DNA of 53,202 nt from Kocuria rhizophila (GTDB lineage: Bacteria; Actinomycetota; Actinomycetes; Actinomycetales; Micrococcaceae), in contig NZ_RCOM01000009.1 of the NCBI RefSeq assembly GCF_003667225.1, forward strand, positions 1 through 53,202, written 5' to 3'. Shown here piece by piece: positions 32,522 through 41,431 of the stretch; position 1 is the stretch's first letter; each line of letters opens with the position of its first letter. Below the pieces are notes generated by a model, which saw only the letters and a list, made by a program, of their open reading frames with translations, was not told the origin of the DNA and made no database searches. A program made the translations under genes and the position numbers.

Positions 32522-33139
32522 ATGGCCTTTCGGATCTTCCCGGAGGACGAGCGGGTCACGGACCTGCTGGTCCAGATGAGCCGATGCGTCGTCACCGCGG
32601 TCGAGCAGCTCTCCGAGCACGTGGGGCAGGTGGACAAGGTCTGGGAGCAACCGCTCACGGACCTGCTGGAGACCGAGGACCGCTGCACCAACCTCTACTT
32701 CTCGCTGATGACCACCACTCGTTCCTCGTACGTGGTGCCTATCCCCCGCCAGGACGTCTACGTCCTGGGCCACTGGTTGCTGCGCTCCGTGCAGTGCCTC
32801 GTGGCGTGCGCCGAGCTGCACCGCCAGTACAAGGTGGAGCGCCCCAGCTCCCAGGCCACCGAGCAGCTGGCCGTGATCCAGCACATGGCCCACATGACCT
32901 GCAAGGCCATGGGGCGTCTCACCAGCATGGACGAGCTGGACGACTACTGGTTCGAGATGATGCGCCTCACCCGCCAGGCGGAGCGCACCCAGCGGGCGTA
33001 CCGGGCCCGCCTCATGGAGGACTACAAGGCCGCCCAGGCGATCCGCCGCATGGACACCGCCCAGCAGCTCTTCGACGCCGCCCATGCCCTGGGCCAGGTC
33101 TCCTCCGAGGTGGGCCGGATCCTCGTGGCGGAGTACTGA
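32522..33139 (+). CDS. DUF47 family (PhoU-like) phosphate-transport accessory protein
   Basis: Helical-bundle protein of 205 residues of the DUF47 family, distantly related to PhoU. These genes nearly always precede pit-type phosphate permease genes and are thought to regulate them. FRIFPEDERVTDLLVQM and DDYWFEMMRLTRQAERTQRAYR fit the family. AAGGACGG precedes the ATG, and the pit gene begins six bases after the stop, so they are one operon. Confidence 0.86.
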   Translation: MAFRIFPEDERVTDLLVQMSRCVVTAVEQLSEHVGQVDKVWEQPLTDLLETEDRCTNLYFSLMTTTRSSYVVPIPRQDVYVLGHWLLRSVQCLVACAELHRQYKVERPSSQATEQLAVIQHMAHMTCKAMGRLTSMDELDDYWFEMMRLTRQAERTQRAYRARLMEDYKAAQAIRRMDTAQQLFDAAHALGQVSSEVGRILVAEY

Positions 33140-33145
33140 CCCGTC

Positions 33146-34177
33146 ATGACCGAGGTGCTGGCCTTCGCGGGCATCCTGCTGACGCTCGCGTTCACCGTGA
33201 TCAACGGTTTCCACGACGCATCCAATGCCGTGGCACTGCCCGTGCGCTTCAACGCCCTCACACCGCGAGTGGCTCTGTGGATGGGGGCCGTGTTCAACCT
33301 CGTGGGTGCCCTCCTCGTGGGGATCGTGCTGACCGACATGATCACCTTCGAGATCCCCGTGCCCCTCAACGGCGTGGGGACGGTCGCCCTGATCTGCGCG
33401 CTGCTCAGCGCCATCGGCTGGGACCTGCTCACCTGGTGGTGGCGCATGCCCTCCTCCTCGACCGCGGCGATAGGCGGCGCCCTCGTGGGATCGCTGCTGG
33501 GCGCTCGTGCGGTGGGACTGTCCGGCGGCGACCTCTCCCTCGGTCCGTACCTCTCGTGGAACGTGGTTGCACCTCTCGTCGTGGCGCCGATCATCGCGTT
33601 CGTGCTCGCGTTCCTGCTGGTCATCCCCATGGTCCACCTGGTCAAGCACCAGTCCCCGGGCCGTGTGGGCTTCCGCGCGGGCGTGGTGCAGGCCACCGGC
33701 GCCGCCGCCATCCACTTCGGCCACGGGATCCAGCACGCCCGCCGCACCCTGTGGCTGCTGGTCCTGCTGCTGCTGATGGCCGGTGAGGGCGGCTCCCGGG
33801 ACGGCATCCCCGTGTGGCTGAGCCTGCTCGTGGGCCTGTGCCTGGCGTTCGGCACCCTGCTGGGCGGCTGGCGCATCTCCTACACGCTGTCCTCCCGCGT
33901 GGTCTCCCTGGACCCGCTGCGCGGGGCGATCGCCCAGACCGTCTCCGGCACGCTGCTGTTCCTGGGCGCCTTCCTCTCCCCCATCCCGCTGTCGAGCTCG
34001 CAGACGAGCACCGCAGCCATCCTGGGCGCGGGCTCGGCCCAGAAGTTCCGCACCGTGTACCACTCCACCCTGGTGCGGGTCCTCGGCACGTGGCTGCTCA
34101 CCGTGCCCGTGTGCGGCGTGGTCTCAGCGGTCCTCTTCCTCGCCGTGTCCCCGCTGATCCCCACCCCGGCCGGCTGA
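33146..34177 (+). CDS. pit: Low-affinity inorganic phosphate transporter (PiT family)
   Basis: Membrane permease of 343 residues with about ten helices. Both PiT signature repeats are visible: NGFHDASNAVALPV in the first helix pair with PSSSTAAIGGALVGSLLG, and SSSQTSTAAILGAG in the second half. It takes up metal-phosphate complexes driven by protons. It follows the DUF47 gene in one operon and converges on pstB, so two different phosphate systems end at the same terminator. Confidence 0.92.
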   Translation: MTEVLAFAGILLTLAFTVINGFHDASNAVALPVRFNALTPRVALWMGAVFNLVGALLVGIVLTDMITFEIPVPLNGVGTVALICALLSAIGWDLLTWWWRMPSSSTAAIGGALVGSLLGARAVGLSGGDLSLGPYLSWNVVAPLVVAPIIAFVLAFLLVIPMVHLVKHQSPGRVGFRAGVVQATGAAAIHFGHGIQHARRTLWLLVLLLLMAGEGGSRDGIPVWLSLLVGLCLAFGTLLGGWRISYTLSSRVVSLDPLRGAIAQTVSGTLLFLGAFLSPIPLSSSQTSTAAILGAGSAQKFRTVYHSTLVRVLGTWLLTVPVCGVVSAVLFLAVSPLIPTPAG

Positions 34178-34221
34178 CCCTCGCGCGCAGGTCCCGCGCA
34201 CCAGTGTCCCGGCACGACGAC

Positions 34222-34260
34222 GCCCGGCCCGCCACCGCGGTCAGCGGTGACGGGCCGGGC
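34222..34260. terminator. Bidirectional terminator between pit and pstB
   Basis: GCCCGGCCCGCCACCGC (34222-34238) pairs with GCGGTGACGGGCCGGGC (34244-34260) with one mismatch and a five-base loop. It ends both converging phosphate operons. Confidence 0.8.
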
Positions 34261-34278
34261 GGGCGCAGGAGGACGCGA

Positions 34279-35058
34279 TCAGCCGAAGCGGCCGGAGACG
34301 TAGTCCTCGGTCTCTTTTTTCTGCGGGGTGTTGAAGATCTCGGAGGTCGGTGCGTACTCGATCAGGCGGCCGGGCTTGCCGGTGCCCTCGATGTTGAAGA
34401 ACGCCGTCTTGTCCGAGACACGGGAGGCCTGCTGCATGTTGTGCGTCACGATGACCACCGTGTAGTCGGTCTTGATCTCGTTGATCAGGTCCTCGATGGC
34501 CAGGGTGGAGATGGGGTCCAGCGCGGAGCAGGGCTCATCCATGAGGATGACGTCCGGCTTGACCGCGATGGCACGGGCGATGCACAGACGCTGCTGCTGA
34601 CCTCCGGAGAGCCCGGAGCCGGGCTTGCCCAGCCGGTCCTTGACCTCGTTCCAGAGGTTCGCGCCGCGCAGCGAGCTCTCCACCAGGTCGTCCGCCTCGC
34701 TGCTGGAGATCCGCTTGTTGTTGAGCTTCACTCCCGCCAGCACGTTGTCCCGGATGGACATGGTGGGGAACGGGTTGGGGCGCTGGAAGACCATGCCCAC
34801 CATGGACCGCACGGTCACGGGGTCCACACCCTTGCCGTAGAGGTCGTCCCCGTCCAGGAGCACCTTGCCCTCGGCGTAGGCGCCGGGGATGACCTCGTGC
34901 ATCCGGTTCAGGGTGCGCAGGAAGGTCGACTTGCCGCAGCCCGACGGGCCGATGAAGGCCGTGACGGAGCGGGGCTCGATGTTCATGCTGACGTCTTGGA
35001 CCGCCAGGAAGTCGCCGTAGTAGACGTTGAGGTGATCGACGTCAATGCGTTTCGACAT
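34279..35058 (-). CDS. pstB: Phosphate ABC transporter ATP-binding protein
   Basis: ATPase subunit of the high-affinity phosphate importer, 259 residues. Walker [10 protein letters not shown], signature [16 protein letters not shown], Walker [14 protein letters not shown], and the switch His in [12 protein letters not shown]. Its start lies 34 bases after the pstA stop. It is the last gene of pstSCAB; no phoU follows, unlike in many bacteria. Confidence 0.97.
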   Translation of the reverse strand: MSKRIDVDHLNVYYGDFLAVQDVSMNIEPRSVTAFIGPSGCGKSTFLRTLNRMHEVIPGAYAEGKVLLDGDDLYGKGVDPVTVRSMVGMVFQRPNPFPTMSIRDNVLAGVKLNNKRISSSEADDLVESSLRGANLWNEVKDRLGKPGSGLSGGQQQRLCIARAIAVKPDVILMDEPCSALDPISTLAIEDLINEIKTDYTVVIVTHNMQQASRVSDKTAFFNIEGTGKPGRLIEYAPTSEIFNTPQKKETEDYVSGRFG

Positions 35059-35092
35059 GGTTGCTTGTCCTTAGCTCAGGTGGGTCGGAAGA

Positions 35093-36211
35093 TCAGCGGC
35101 CGGCGGTCTTGGGAGCGAACGCCCGGGCGACGAGGCGGGCCACGAGGTTCAGCAGCATCACGATCAGGATCAGGATCAAGGCCGCGGCCCAGGCTCGCTG
35201 CAGGGACGGATCCGGGTTCGTGGGCGACGTGGGGTTCATGATCTGGTAGTAGATGTACGTGGGCAGCGTGGTCATCCAGCCGGAGAACGAGTTCCAGTTG
35301 ATGGCCGTGGCGAAGCCCGCCGTGACGAGCAGCGGCGCGGTCTCACCGATCACGCGGGCGATCGCGAGCGTCACGCCGGAGGCGATGCCCGAGATCGAGG
35401 TGGGGATGACCACCTTGAGGATGGTCCGCCACTTGCGCACACCCAGCGCGTAGGAGGCTTCACGCAGCTCGTTGGGAACGATCCGCAGCATCTCCTCGGT
35501 GTTCTTCACCACCGTGGGGATCATGAGCACGGTCAGGGCCACGGCGGCCACGAAGCCGGTACGGGTGGACGGGCCGAAGATCAGCCCGAACAGCGCGGCG
35601 GCGAACAGGCCGGCCACGATGGACGGGATGCCCGTCATGACGTCCACGAAGAACGTGATGGCCTTGCCGAGCCAGCCTCCGCGAGAGTACTCCACCAGGT
35701 AGATGGCCGTGAGCAGGCCCACCGGGACGGACATCAGGGTGGCCCAGAAAGTGATGGACACGGTGCCCACGATCGCGTGGTAGGCACCGCCGACCACGTC
35801 GCCGGAGGTCTTGGCCTGGTTGTCCTGGAACCCGGTGACCCCGTTCATGGACGTGGTCAGGAAGTCCGCGCTGAGACCGGGCAGGCCGTTGGCCAGCACG
35901 GTCCAGATCACCGACACCAGCGGGATCACGGCCAGCACGAAGGCGCCGTAGACCAGGAAGGTCATCATGGAGTCCGCACCGGAGCGGCGGCCCTCGATGA
36001 GGCCGACGGCCAGGGGCCCCGCGATCAGGAAGATCACGGCGGCGAACAGTGCCCACAGGGCGATGCTGAAGCCCACCAGGGCTGCGATGGCGGCCCCCGC
36101 CACCACGGCACCCAGGCCGATGACCGGGACCAGCCACCCGGGGCGCTGCCCGCGGGTCAGTTTGGACTGCCGGACGGGTGAGACGCCCGGAGAGTTCGTG
36201 GTCGATGACAT
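35093..36211 (-). CDS. pstA: Phosphate ABC transporter permease PstA
   Basis: Inner-membrane permease of 372 residues with an N-terminal polar tail and six core helices. The ABC permease EAA-type loop is visible in ASYALGVRKWRTILKVVIPTS. It pairs with PstC to form the channel. ATG 36211 overlaps the pstC stop codon (TGATG), indicating translational coupling. Confidence 0.95.
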   Translation of the reverse strand: MSSTTNSPGVSPVRQSKLTRGQRPGWLVPVIGLGAVVAGAAIAALVGFSIALWALFAAVIFLIAGPLAVGLIEGRRSGADSMMTFLVYGAFVLAVIPLVSVIWTVLANGLPGLSADFLTTSMNGVTGFQDNQAKTSGDVVGGAYHAIVGTVSITFWATLMSVPVGLLTAIYLVEYSRGGWLGKAITFFVDVMTGIPSIVAGLFAAALFGLIFGPSTRTGFVAAVALTVLMIPTVVKNTEEMLRIVPNELREASYALGVRKWRTILKVVIPTSISGIASGVTLAIARVIGETAPLLVTAGFATAINWNSFSGWMTTLPTYIYYQIMNPTSPTNPDPSLQRAWAAALILILIVMLLNLVARLVARAFAPKTAGR

Positions 36212-37158
36212 CAGTTGGCCCCCGAGAATTCCTTGTAGCGAGCGATGATGGCACGGGCGATCATGTTGACCACCAGGGTGATGAGGAACAGCACGAGGCC
36301 GGCGGCAATCAGCTCGGACAGCCGCAGTCCGTAGGCCTCGGGGAAGTTCAGGGCGATCTCCGCGGCGATGGTCTGGTTGCCGGACTTGATGAGCGAGGCG
36401 ATCATCGGGCCCGAGGAGAGCACGAGGGCCACGGCCATCGTCTCACCGAGCGCGCGCCCCAGGGCCAGCATCACGGAGGAGATGATGCCCGGACGGGCGA
36501 ACGGCAGGACGGACATCCGCACCATCTCCCACCGGGTGGCCCCCAGTGCGAGCGCAGCCTCCTCGTGGAGCTTGGGCGTCTGCGTGAAGATCTCGCGGGA
36601 CATGGAGGTGATGATCGGCAGGATCATGATGGCCAGCACCACACCTGCGGTGAGCATCGTCTTGCCGGTCTGCGAGGCGGGGCCGGCGAAGAACGGGATG
36701 AATCCCAGGTGCTCCGCGAGCCAGTTGTACAGCGTCACCATCGCGGGGGCCAGCACAGTGGCACCCCACGCGCCGAAGATCACGGAGGGGATCGCGGCCA
36801 GGAGGTCGATCACGTAGCCCACCGGCTTGGAAACCCTCGCGGGCGCGTAGTGGGAAATGTACAGGGCCACCAGGATCCCGATCGGTGTGGCGATCAGCAG
36901 CGCGATGACGGACGAGATGATCGTGCCGACGACCAGGGGACCGATGTAGGCGCCGAAGCCCTTTCCACCGGTGATGTCCTCGGGTGCGGCGGTGAATGTG
37001 GGCACGGCCTGCAGGAACAGGAAGATCGCCACGGCCGCCAGGACCACGAAGATCAGGATGCCGGCGGCCAGGCTGAGCCCGGAGAAGATGGAGTCCCCGG
37101 CACGACCGGCCGAGGAGGACTTCGACTCCGGTTTCTGTGTGCTGACGGTGGTGGACAT
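36211..37158 (-). CDS. pstC: Phosphate ABC transporter permease PstC
   Basis: Permease of 315 residues with six predicted helices. The EAA loop reads EAALALGATRWEMVRMSVLPFARPG, typical for PstC. AAGGGA precedes the ATG. The 148 bases separating it from pstS contain two perfect hairpins that may reduce read-through. Confidence 0.95.
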   Translation of the reverse strand: MSTTVSTQKPESKSSSAGRAGDSIFSGLSLAAGILIFVVLAAVAIFLFLQAVPTFTAAPEDITGGKGFGAYIGPLVVGTIISSVIALLIATPIGILVALYISHYAPARVSKPVGYVIDLLAAIPSVIFGAWGATVLAPAMVTLYNWLAEHLGFIPFFAGPASQTGKTMLTAGVVLAIMILPIITSMSREIFTQTPKLHEEAALALGATRWEMVRMSVLPFARPGIISSVMLALGRALGETMAVALVLSSGPMIASLIKSGNQTIAAEIALNFPEAYGLRLSELIAAGLVLFLITLVVNMIARAIIARYKEFSGAN

Positions 37159-37190
37159 GGACCAGTCCCTTCGTTCAGGTGTGGTGCGAG

Positions 37191-37212
37191 CTGGGCGGTG
37201 GCCACCGCCCAG
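37191..37212 (-). repeat. 22-base perfect palindrome in the pstS-pstC spacer
   Basis: CTGGGCGGTGG and CCACCGCCCAG are exact complements with no loop. It lies about 30 bases before pstC and may act with the hairpin at 37247-37289. Confidence 0.7.
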
Positions 37213-37246
37213 CGTAGGACGTGGCGGCGGTCGACGACCTCGTGCG

Positions 37247-37289
37247 CGAGTGCGGCGTCGGCGCGCTCAACGCACCGACGCCGCACTCG
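37247..37289 (-). terminator. Hairpin after pstS, probable attenuator or mRNA stabiliser
   Basis: CGAGTGCGGCGTCGG (37247-37261) pairs perfectly with CCGACGCCGCACTCG (37275-37289), loop 13 bases, starting 18 bases after the pstS stop. A partial terminator here would give more PstS than PstCAB. Confidence 0.75.
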
Positions 37290-37306
37290 AGGGTCCTCGG
37301 GCCGGA

Positions 37307-38413
37307 TCAGCCCTTGGCGGAGATGGTGTCCACGGCGGCCTGGGTCTGCTTGCGCAGGGACTCGGACAGCGGGGCGGAGCCGGAGGAGTCCGCAGCCGCC
37401 TTCTGGCCCTCCTCGGAGACCACGTAGGTCTCGAAGGCCTTCACGAGGTCGGCGGTCTCCTTGGAGTCGTACTGGGCGCACACGATGTGGTAGGACACCA
37501 GCACCAGCGGGTAGGCGCCGGCCTCCTTGGTGTCGCGGGCGATCTCGATCGCCATGTCGTGCTCGCCGCGGCCCTCGACCTGCTTGGAGACCTCCACGGC
37601 CTTTGCCGCGGCCTCGGGCGAGTGCTTGACGTACTCCTCGCCCACCTTGATGGCGGCGGTGCCGAGGTCACCCACGGCGGAGGAGTCAGCGTACGTGATG
37701 GCGCCCTCGGTGCCGGAGGTCGTGGTGACCACACCGGAGGTGCCCTTGTTGTTCTCCGCGGCGTACTTGGAGGGCCAGGCCTGGTCCGGCTCGTCGGTCC
37801 AGTCCTTGGGAGCGGCCTGGCTGAGGTAGTCGGTGAAGTTCTCGGTGGTGCCCGAGTCGTCGCTGCGGTGCACCACGGTGATCGCGGTCTCCGGCAGGTC
37901 GGCGTCCGGGTTCTGCTTCTTGATCTCCTCGGCGTTCCACTTCTTGATCTCGCCCTTGAAGATCTTGGCGATGGTGGGGGCGTCCAGGTTCAAGCTCTCC
38001 ACGCCGGGCAGGTTGAACGCCACGGAGATCGGGGAGATGTACACGGGCAGGTCCATGGCCCCGGCGTCGCCGCACTGCTTCTTGGCGTCCGGGATCTCCT
38101 TCTCGGAGAGGTAGGCGTCCGAGCCGGCGAAGTTCGCGCCGCCAGCGAGGAACGCCTCGCGGCCCGCGCCGGAGCCGTCCGGGGAGTACTGCACCGTGGC
38201 GCCGCTGTTGGAGGACTGGAAGCCGTTCTGCCAGGCGGTCATGGCGGCCTGCTGGGAGGAGGCACCGATGCCGGTCAGGGTGCCGGAGACACCGCTGCTC
38301 TCGCCGCCACCGCCACCGCTCTCGCCGGTGGGGTTGTCGGAACCGCAAGCGGTCAGGGCGAGGGCGCCAATGGCCAGGATTGCGGCCGAGCGGCCGACGT
38401 TCGAAACCTTCAC
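37307..38413 (-). CDS. pstS: Phosphate-binding lipoprotein PstS
   Basis: Extracytoplasmic phosphate receptor of 368 residues. The lipoprotein signal ends in LTAC with Cys23, followed by a Gly/Ser-rich linker. The binding-protein core has GIGASSQQAA, YSPDGSGAGREAF, FAGSDAYLS and HRSDDSGTTENF, all typical for phosphate contacts. GTG 38413 is chosen over the upstream GTG at 38512 because GAAGGAG lies six bases before it and the signal peptide starts right there. It is the first gene of pstSCAB. Confidence 0.96.
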   Translation of the reverse strand: MKVSNVGRSAAILAIGALALTACGSDNPTGESGGGGGESSGVSGTLTGIGASSQQAAMTAWQNGFQSSNSGATVQYSPDGSGAGREAFLAGGANFAGSDAYLSEKEIPDAKKQCGDAGAMDLPVYISPISVAFNLPGVESLNLDAPTIAKIFKGEIKKWNAEEIKKQNPDADLPETAITVVHRSDDSGTTENFTDYLSQAAPKDWTDEPDQAWPSKYAAENNKGTSGVVTTTSGTEGAITYADSSAVGDLGTAAIKVGEEYVKHSPEAAAKAVEVSKQVEGRGEHDMAIEIARDTKEAGAYPLVLVSYHIVCAQYDSKETADLVKAFETYVVSEEGQKAAADSSGSAPLSESLRKQTQAAVDTISAKG

Positions 38414-38524
38414 TGTTTCTCCTTCGAAAACGGTTGCCGGCGATTCCGGCGGCGTGTGGCGTCGCAGCCCGACGCCCATCTCCGCTGCGTGCGCAGCGTG
38501 CCCGCGGATCACGGTAGGGAGCAG

Positions 38525-38565
38525 ATGTTGCCAGATTCAGCCAAGAAGGTGAACGGACGATTAAC
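38525..38565 (-). promoter_or_regulatory. Candidate PHO box and promoter of pstSCAB
   Basis: On the minus strand, GTTAATCGTCC (38565-38555) is followed immediately by GTTCACCTTCT (38554-38544). These are two 11-base direct units starting with GTT, the second with the actinobacterial PHO-box core GTTCACC. Taking TTCACC as -35, a 17-base spacer leads to CAACAT (38530-38525) as -10. This is the expected layout of a PhoP-activated promoter. The leader would be about 105 bases. Confidence 0.55.
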
Positions 38566-38649
38566 AACGCCGGGGGATGCCGGAACCGACTCCACCCCGT
38601 GGCACCGGGTGGCGCCAGAGCGGGGTCCGGTCCCGCCTAAGATGGCGTC

Positions 38650-39807
38650 ATGGCGTCCTCGGAAGCAGCACTCTCCCGCTCCCGGACCCGCCGTGCCGCG
38701 GACCTCGTGTGGCAGCGCTGCCGCACGGGCTGGGACCGCATGACGTCCGGCCTGTTCCAGGCCGTGCAGATGACCGTGGCCGCGGTGGGCGCCTACATCA
38801 TCGCGGAACGGGTGCTGGGCCACCACGGCCCCATCTTCGCGGCCACGGCCGCCCTCGTGTCCCTGGGCTACGCCAAGGGCGGGCTGCGCTACCGCCGGGT
38901 GCTGGAGGTCTCGGTCGGCTGCACGCTCGGAATCATCATGGGGGACCTGCTCATCCACGTGCTGGGCCCCGGGGAGTGGCAGGCGGCCGTGGTGCTGCTG
39001 ATCTCGCTGCTGCTGGCCCGCTTCCTGGACAACGGCGCGATCTTCACCACGCAGATGGGCCTGCAGTCCGTGCTCGTGGTGCTGCTGCCGCCATCCCAGG
39101 ACGGTGTGTTCGCCCGTTCCCTGGACGCCGTGGTGGGCTGCCTGTGCGCCCTGGTGCTCGCGTACGTGGTGCCCCAGGACCCGCGCCGGGAGCCGCGACA
39201 GGACCTCACCGTCCTCATCACCGAGTTCACCCGGATGCTCTCCGACTGCTCCCGCGCCGTGGCGGACACCGACTCGCAGCTGGCCTGGCACGCACTCGTG
39301 CGCGGACGCCAGACCCAGCCGCTCGTGGACTCCGTGCGCACCGGCCTGACAGGCTCCAAGGAGATCGCCCACGCCTCCCCCATCTACCGGCGCCACCGGC
39401 AGGAGATCGACGAGCTCAGCGCGAGCATCCGCTACCTGGACCTCGCGGTGCGCAACTCCCGCGTCTTCGCGCGCAGGCTCGCCTCGGTGCTCAACCGTGT
39501 GACCCTGGCCGACGCCGCCGTCGAGTCCCTCTCCGAGGCCCTCGCAGACCTCTCCGACGCGGTGCTGAGCTACGGCCACGCCCTGCGCGAGAGCCACGCC
39601 CAGAGCCGTGAGAGCTACCTGCGCCAGACCCGCAACGAGCTCTTCTCCGTGGCGGAGCGGCTGTCCCCCGCGCAGATGGGCATCCGCACCATGGAGGGCG
39701 AGGCTCTCGTGCTGCTGCTGCGCCCCATGGTCGTGGACCTGCTGGAGGCCGCGGGCGTCTCCCACGAGACCGCGGCCAAGCACCTGCCGCCCCTCGAGCG
39801 CTGCTGA
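38650..39807 (+). CDS. FUSC-family (aromatic acid exporter-like) membrane protein
   Basis: Membrane protein of 385 residues. The N-terminal half holds five to six hydrophobic helices of the FUSC/ArAE type (GLFQAVQMTVAAVGAYIIAER, GGLRYRRVLEVSVGCTLGII). The C-terminal half is a long soluble helical region. Members are proposed exporters of aromatic or other organic anions; the substrate here is unknown. TAAGAT (38638-38643) lies six bases before ATG with no ribosome-binding site, suggesting a leaderless mRNA, divergent from pstS. Confidence 0.8.
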   Translation: MASSEAALSRSRTRRAADLVWQRCRTGWDRMTSGLFQAVQMTVAAVGAYIIAERVLGHHGPIFAATAALVSLGYAKGGLRYRRVLEVSVGCTLGIIMGDLLIHVLGPGEWQAAVVLLISLLLARFLDNGAIFTTQMGLQSVLVVLLPPSQDGVFARSLDAVVGCLCALVLAYVVPQDPRREPRQDLTVLITEFTRMLSDCSRAVADTDSQLAWHALVRGRQTQPLVDSVRTGLTGSKEIAHASPIYRRHRQEIDELSASIRYLDLAVRNSRVFARRLASVLNRVTLADAAVESLSEALADLSDAVLSYGHALRESHAQSRESYLRQTRNELFSVAERLSPAQMGIRTMEGEALVLLLRPMVVDLLEAAGVSHETAAKHLPPLERC

Positions 39808-39809
39808 TT

Positions 39810-39872
39810 CGGCGCACGACGCCGCCCGCTCACCTCCCGCCGACCAGGCCCGCGGAGCGGCGTCGTGCGCCG
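39810..39872. repeat. Perfect 16-base inverted repeat between the FUSC gene and radA
   Basis: CGGCGCACGACGCCGC (39810-39825) is the exact reverse complement of GCGGCGTCGTGCGCCG (39857-39872). It begins just after the FUSC stop and may be its terminator. The core is the dispersed 10-mer. Confidence 0.75.
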
Positions 39873-39912
39873 GAACGCTGTGCGCGTCGGAACGGGGACC
39901 TACCGTGTGGGC

Positions 39913-41304
39913 ATGGCCACAAAGACCCGCAAGCAGTCCACCGTCTACCGCTGCACCGAGTGCGGCTGGACCACGGCCAAGTGGGTGGGCCGGTGCGGCG
40001 AGTGCCAGGCCTGGGGCACCGTCCAGGAGATGGGCGCGGAGCAGGAGCACGGCCGCACCAGGGCCGCGGCGGCCGTGACCACCCCGGCGCAGCCGATCGC
40101 CCGGGTGGACTCCTCGCTGGCGCAGTTCACCCCCACCCGTGTGGAGGAGCTGGACCGCGTGCTGGGCGGGGGTCTCGTGCCCGGCGCGGTCATCCTGCTC
40201 GCGGGAGAACCGGGTGTGGGAAAGTCCACCCTGCTGCTGGACGCGGCCGCCAAGGTGGCCGGCGGGGACACGCCCCGCACCGTCCTGTACGTCACGGGCG
40301 AGGAGTCGGCGGCGCAGGTCAAGCTGCGCGCCGAACGGATCGGTGCCATCTCCGAGACCCTCTACCTCACGGCGGAGTCCGACCTCTCCGTGGCCCTCGC
40401 CCACGTGGCGCAGCTGGAGCCGGACCTGCTGGTCGTGGACTCCGTCCAGACGCTCGCGAGCCCGGAGATCGAGGGATCCGCCGGCGGCGTGAGCCAGGTG
40501 CGGGAGGTCGCCGCGAGCCTGATCCACGCCGCGAAGACCAGGAACATGACCACTCTGCTGGTGGGCCACGTGACCAAGGAGGGTTCGATCGCGGGGCCCC
40601 GGTTGCTGGAGCACCTGGTGGACGTGGTGTGCCAGTTCGAGGGGGAGAAGCACTCGCGCATCCGGCTGCTGCGCGCCGTGAAGAACAGGTTCGGACCCAC
40701 GGACGAGGTCGGGTGCTTCGACTTGGAGGAGAACGGCATCCGCTCCGTCTCCGACCCCTCGGGACTGTTCGTCTCGCGCACCCCCGTGCCCGTGGCGGGC
40801 ACGTGTCTGAGCGTCACGGTGGAGGGGCGCAGACCGCTGCTGGCCGAGGTCCAGGCGCTGCTGGACACCTCCAGCACCGCTCAGCCACGCCGCGCCACGT
40901 CCGGGCTGGACGGCTCCCGCGTGGCCATGCTGCTGGCCGTGCTGCAGCGCCGGGCGGGCCTCGCCCTCGCCTCCCTGGACTGCTACGTCTCCACCGTGGG
41001 CGGGGTGCGCCTCACGGAGCCCGCCACCGATCTCGCGGTGTGCATGGCCCTGGCCTCCGCGGCCCAGGACCGCCCGCTGCCCCAGCGCCTCGTGTGCTTC
41101 GGGGAGATCGGCCTGGCCGGGGAGGTGCGGCCGGTGCCCGAGATCAACCGACGCATCCAGGAGGTCGCGCGCCTCGGGTTCACCCACGCCGTGGTGCCGG
41201 CCTCCCCCACCGGCCCGGGGAAGATCCCCGCGGGGTTCTCGGTGCGCGAAGTGACCACCGTGGGGCAGGCCCTGGAGCTGCTGTTCCCGGCGCGCCCGGA
41301 CTGA
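39913..41304 (+). CDS. radA: DNA repair protein RadA
   Basis: RecA-related ATPase, 463 residues, that promotes branch migration during recombination. Zinc finger with C14, C17, C28, C31; Walker A GEPGVGKST (98-106); the RadA-specific KNRFG in AVKNRFGPTDE; and a C-terminal Lon-like domain (GLAGEVRPVPEINRRIQE). ATG 39913 has TACCGT (39901-39906) six bases upstream and no ribosome-binding site. disA follows after 127 bases, a pairing conserved in many Gram-positive bacteria. Confidence 0.96.
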   Translation: MATKTRKQSTVYRCTECGWTTAKWVGRCGECQAWGTVQEMGAEQEHGRTRAAAAVTTPAQPIARVDSSLAQFTPTRVEELDRVLGGGLVPGAVILLAGEPGVGKSTLLLDAAAKVAGGDTPRTVLYVTGEESAAQVKLRAERIGAISETLYLTAESDLSVALAHVAQLEPDLLVVDSVQTLASPEIEGSAGGVSQVREVAASLIHAAKTRNMTTLLVGHVTKEGSIAGPRLLEHLVDVVCQFEGEKHSRIRLLRAVKNRFGPTDEVGCFDLEENGIRSVSDPSGLFVSRTPVPVAGTCLSVTVEGRRPLLAEVQALLDTSSTAQPRRATSGLDGSRVAMLLAVLQRRAGLALASLDCYVSTVGGVRLTEPATDLAVCMALASAAQDRPLPQRLVCFGEIGLAGEVRPVPEINRRIQEVARLGFTHAVVPASPTGPGKIPAGFSVREVTTVGQALELLFPARPD

Positions 41305-41431
41305 GGCGCCGGGGTCGGCTGTCCGGCGTCCCCCCGTGCCGCGCGTCCCCCGTGCCGCACGCCGCCGTGCAGCGCGCCAGTGCCGCGCGCGGTGCCGCCG
41401 CGCGTCCCCGCCCCGACCCTAGAATGAGCCC

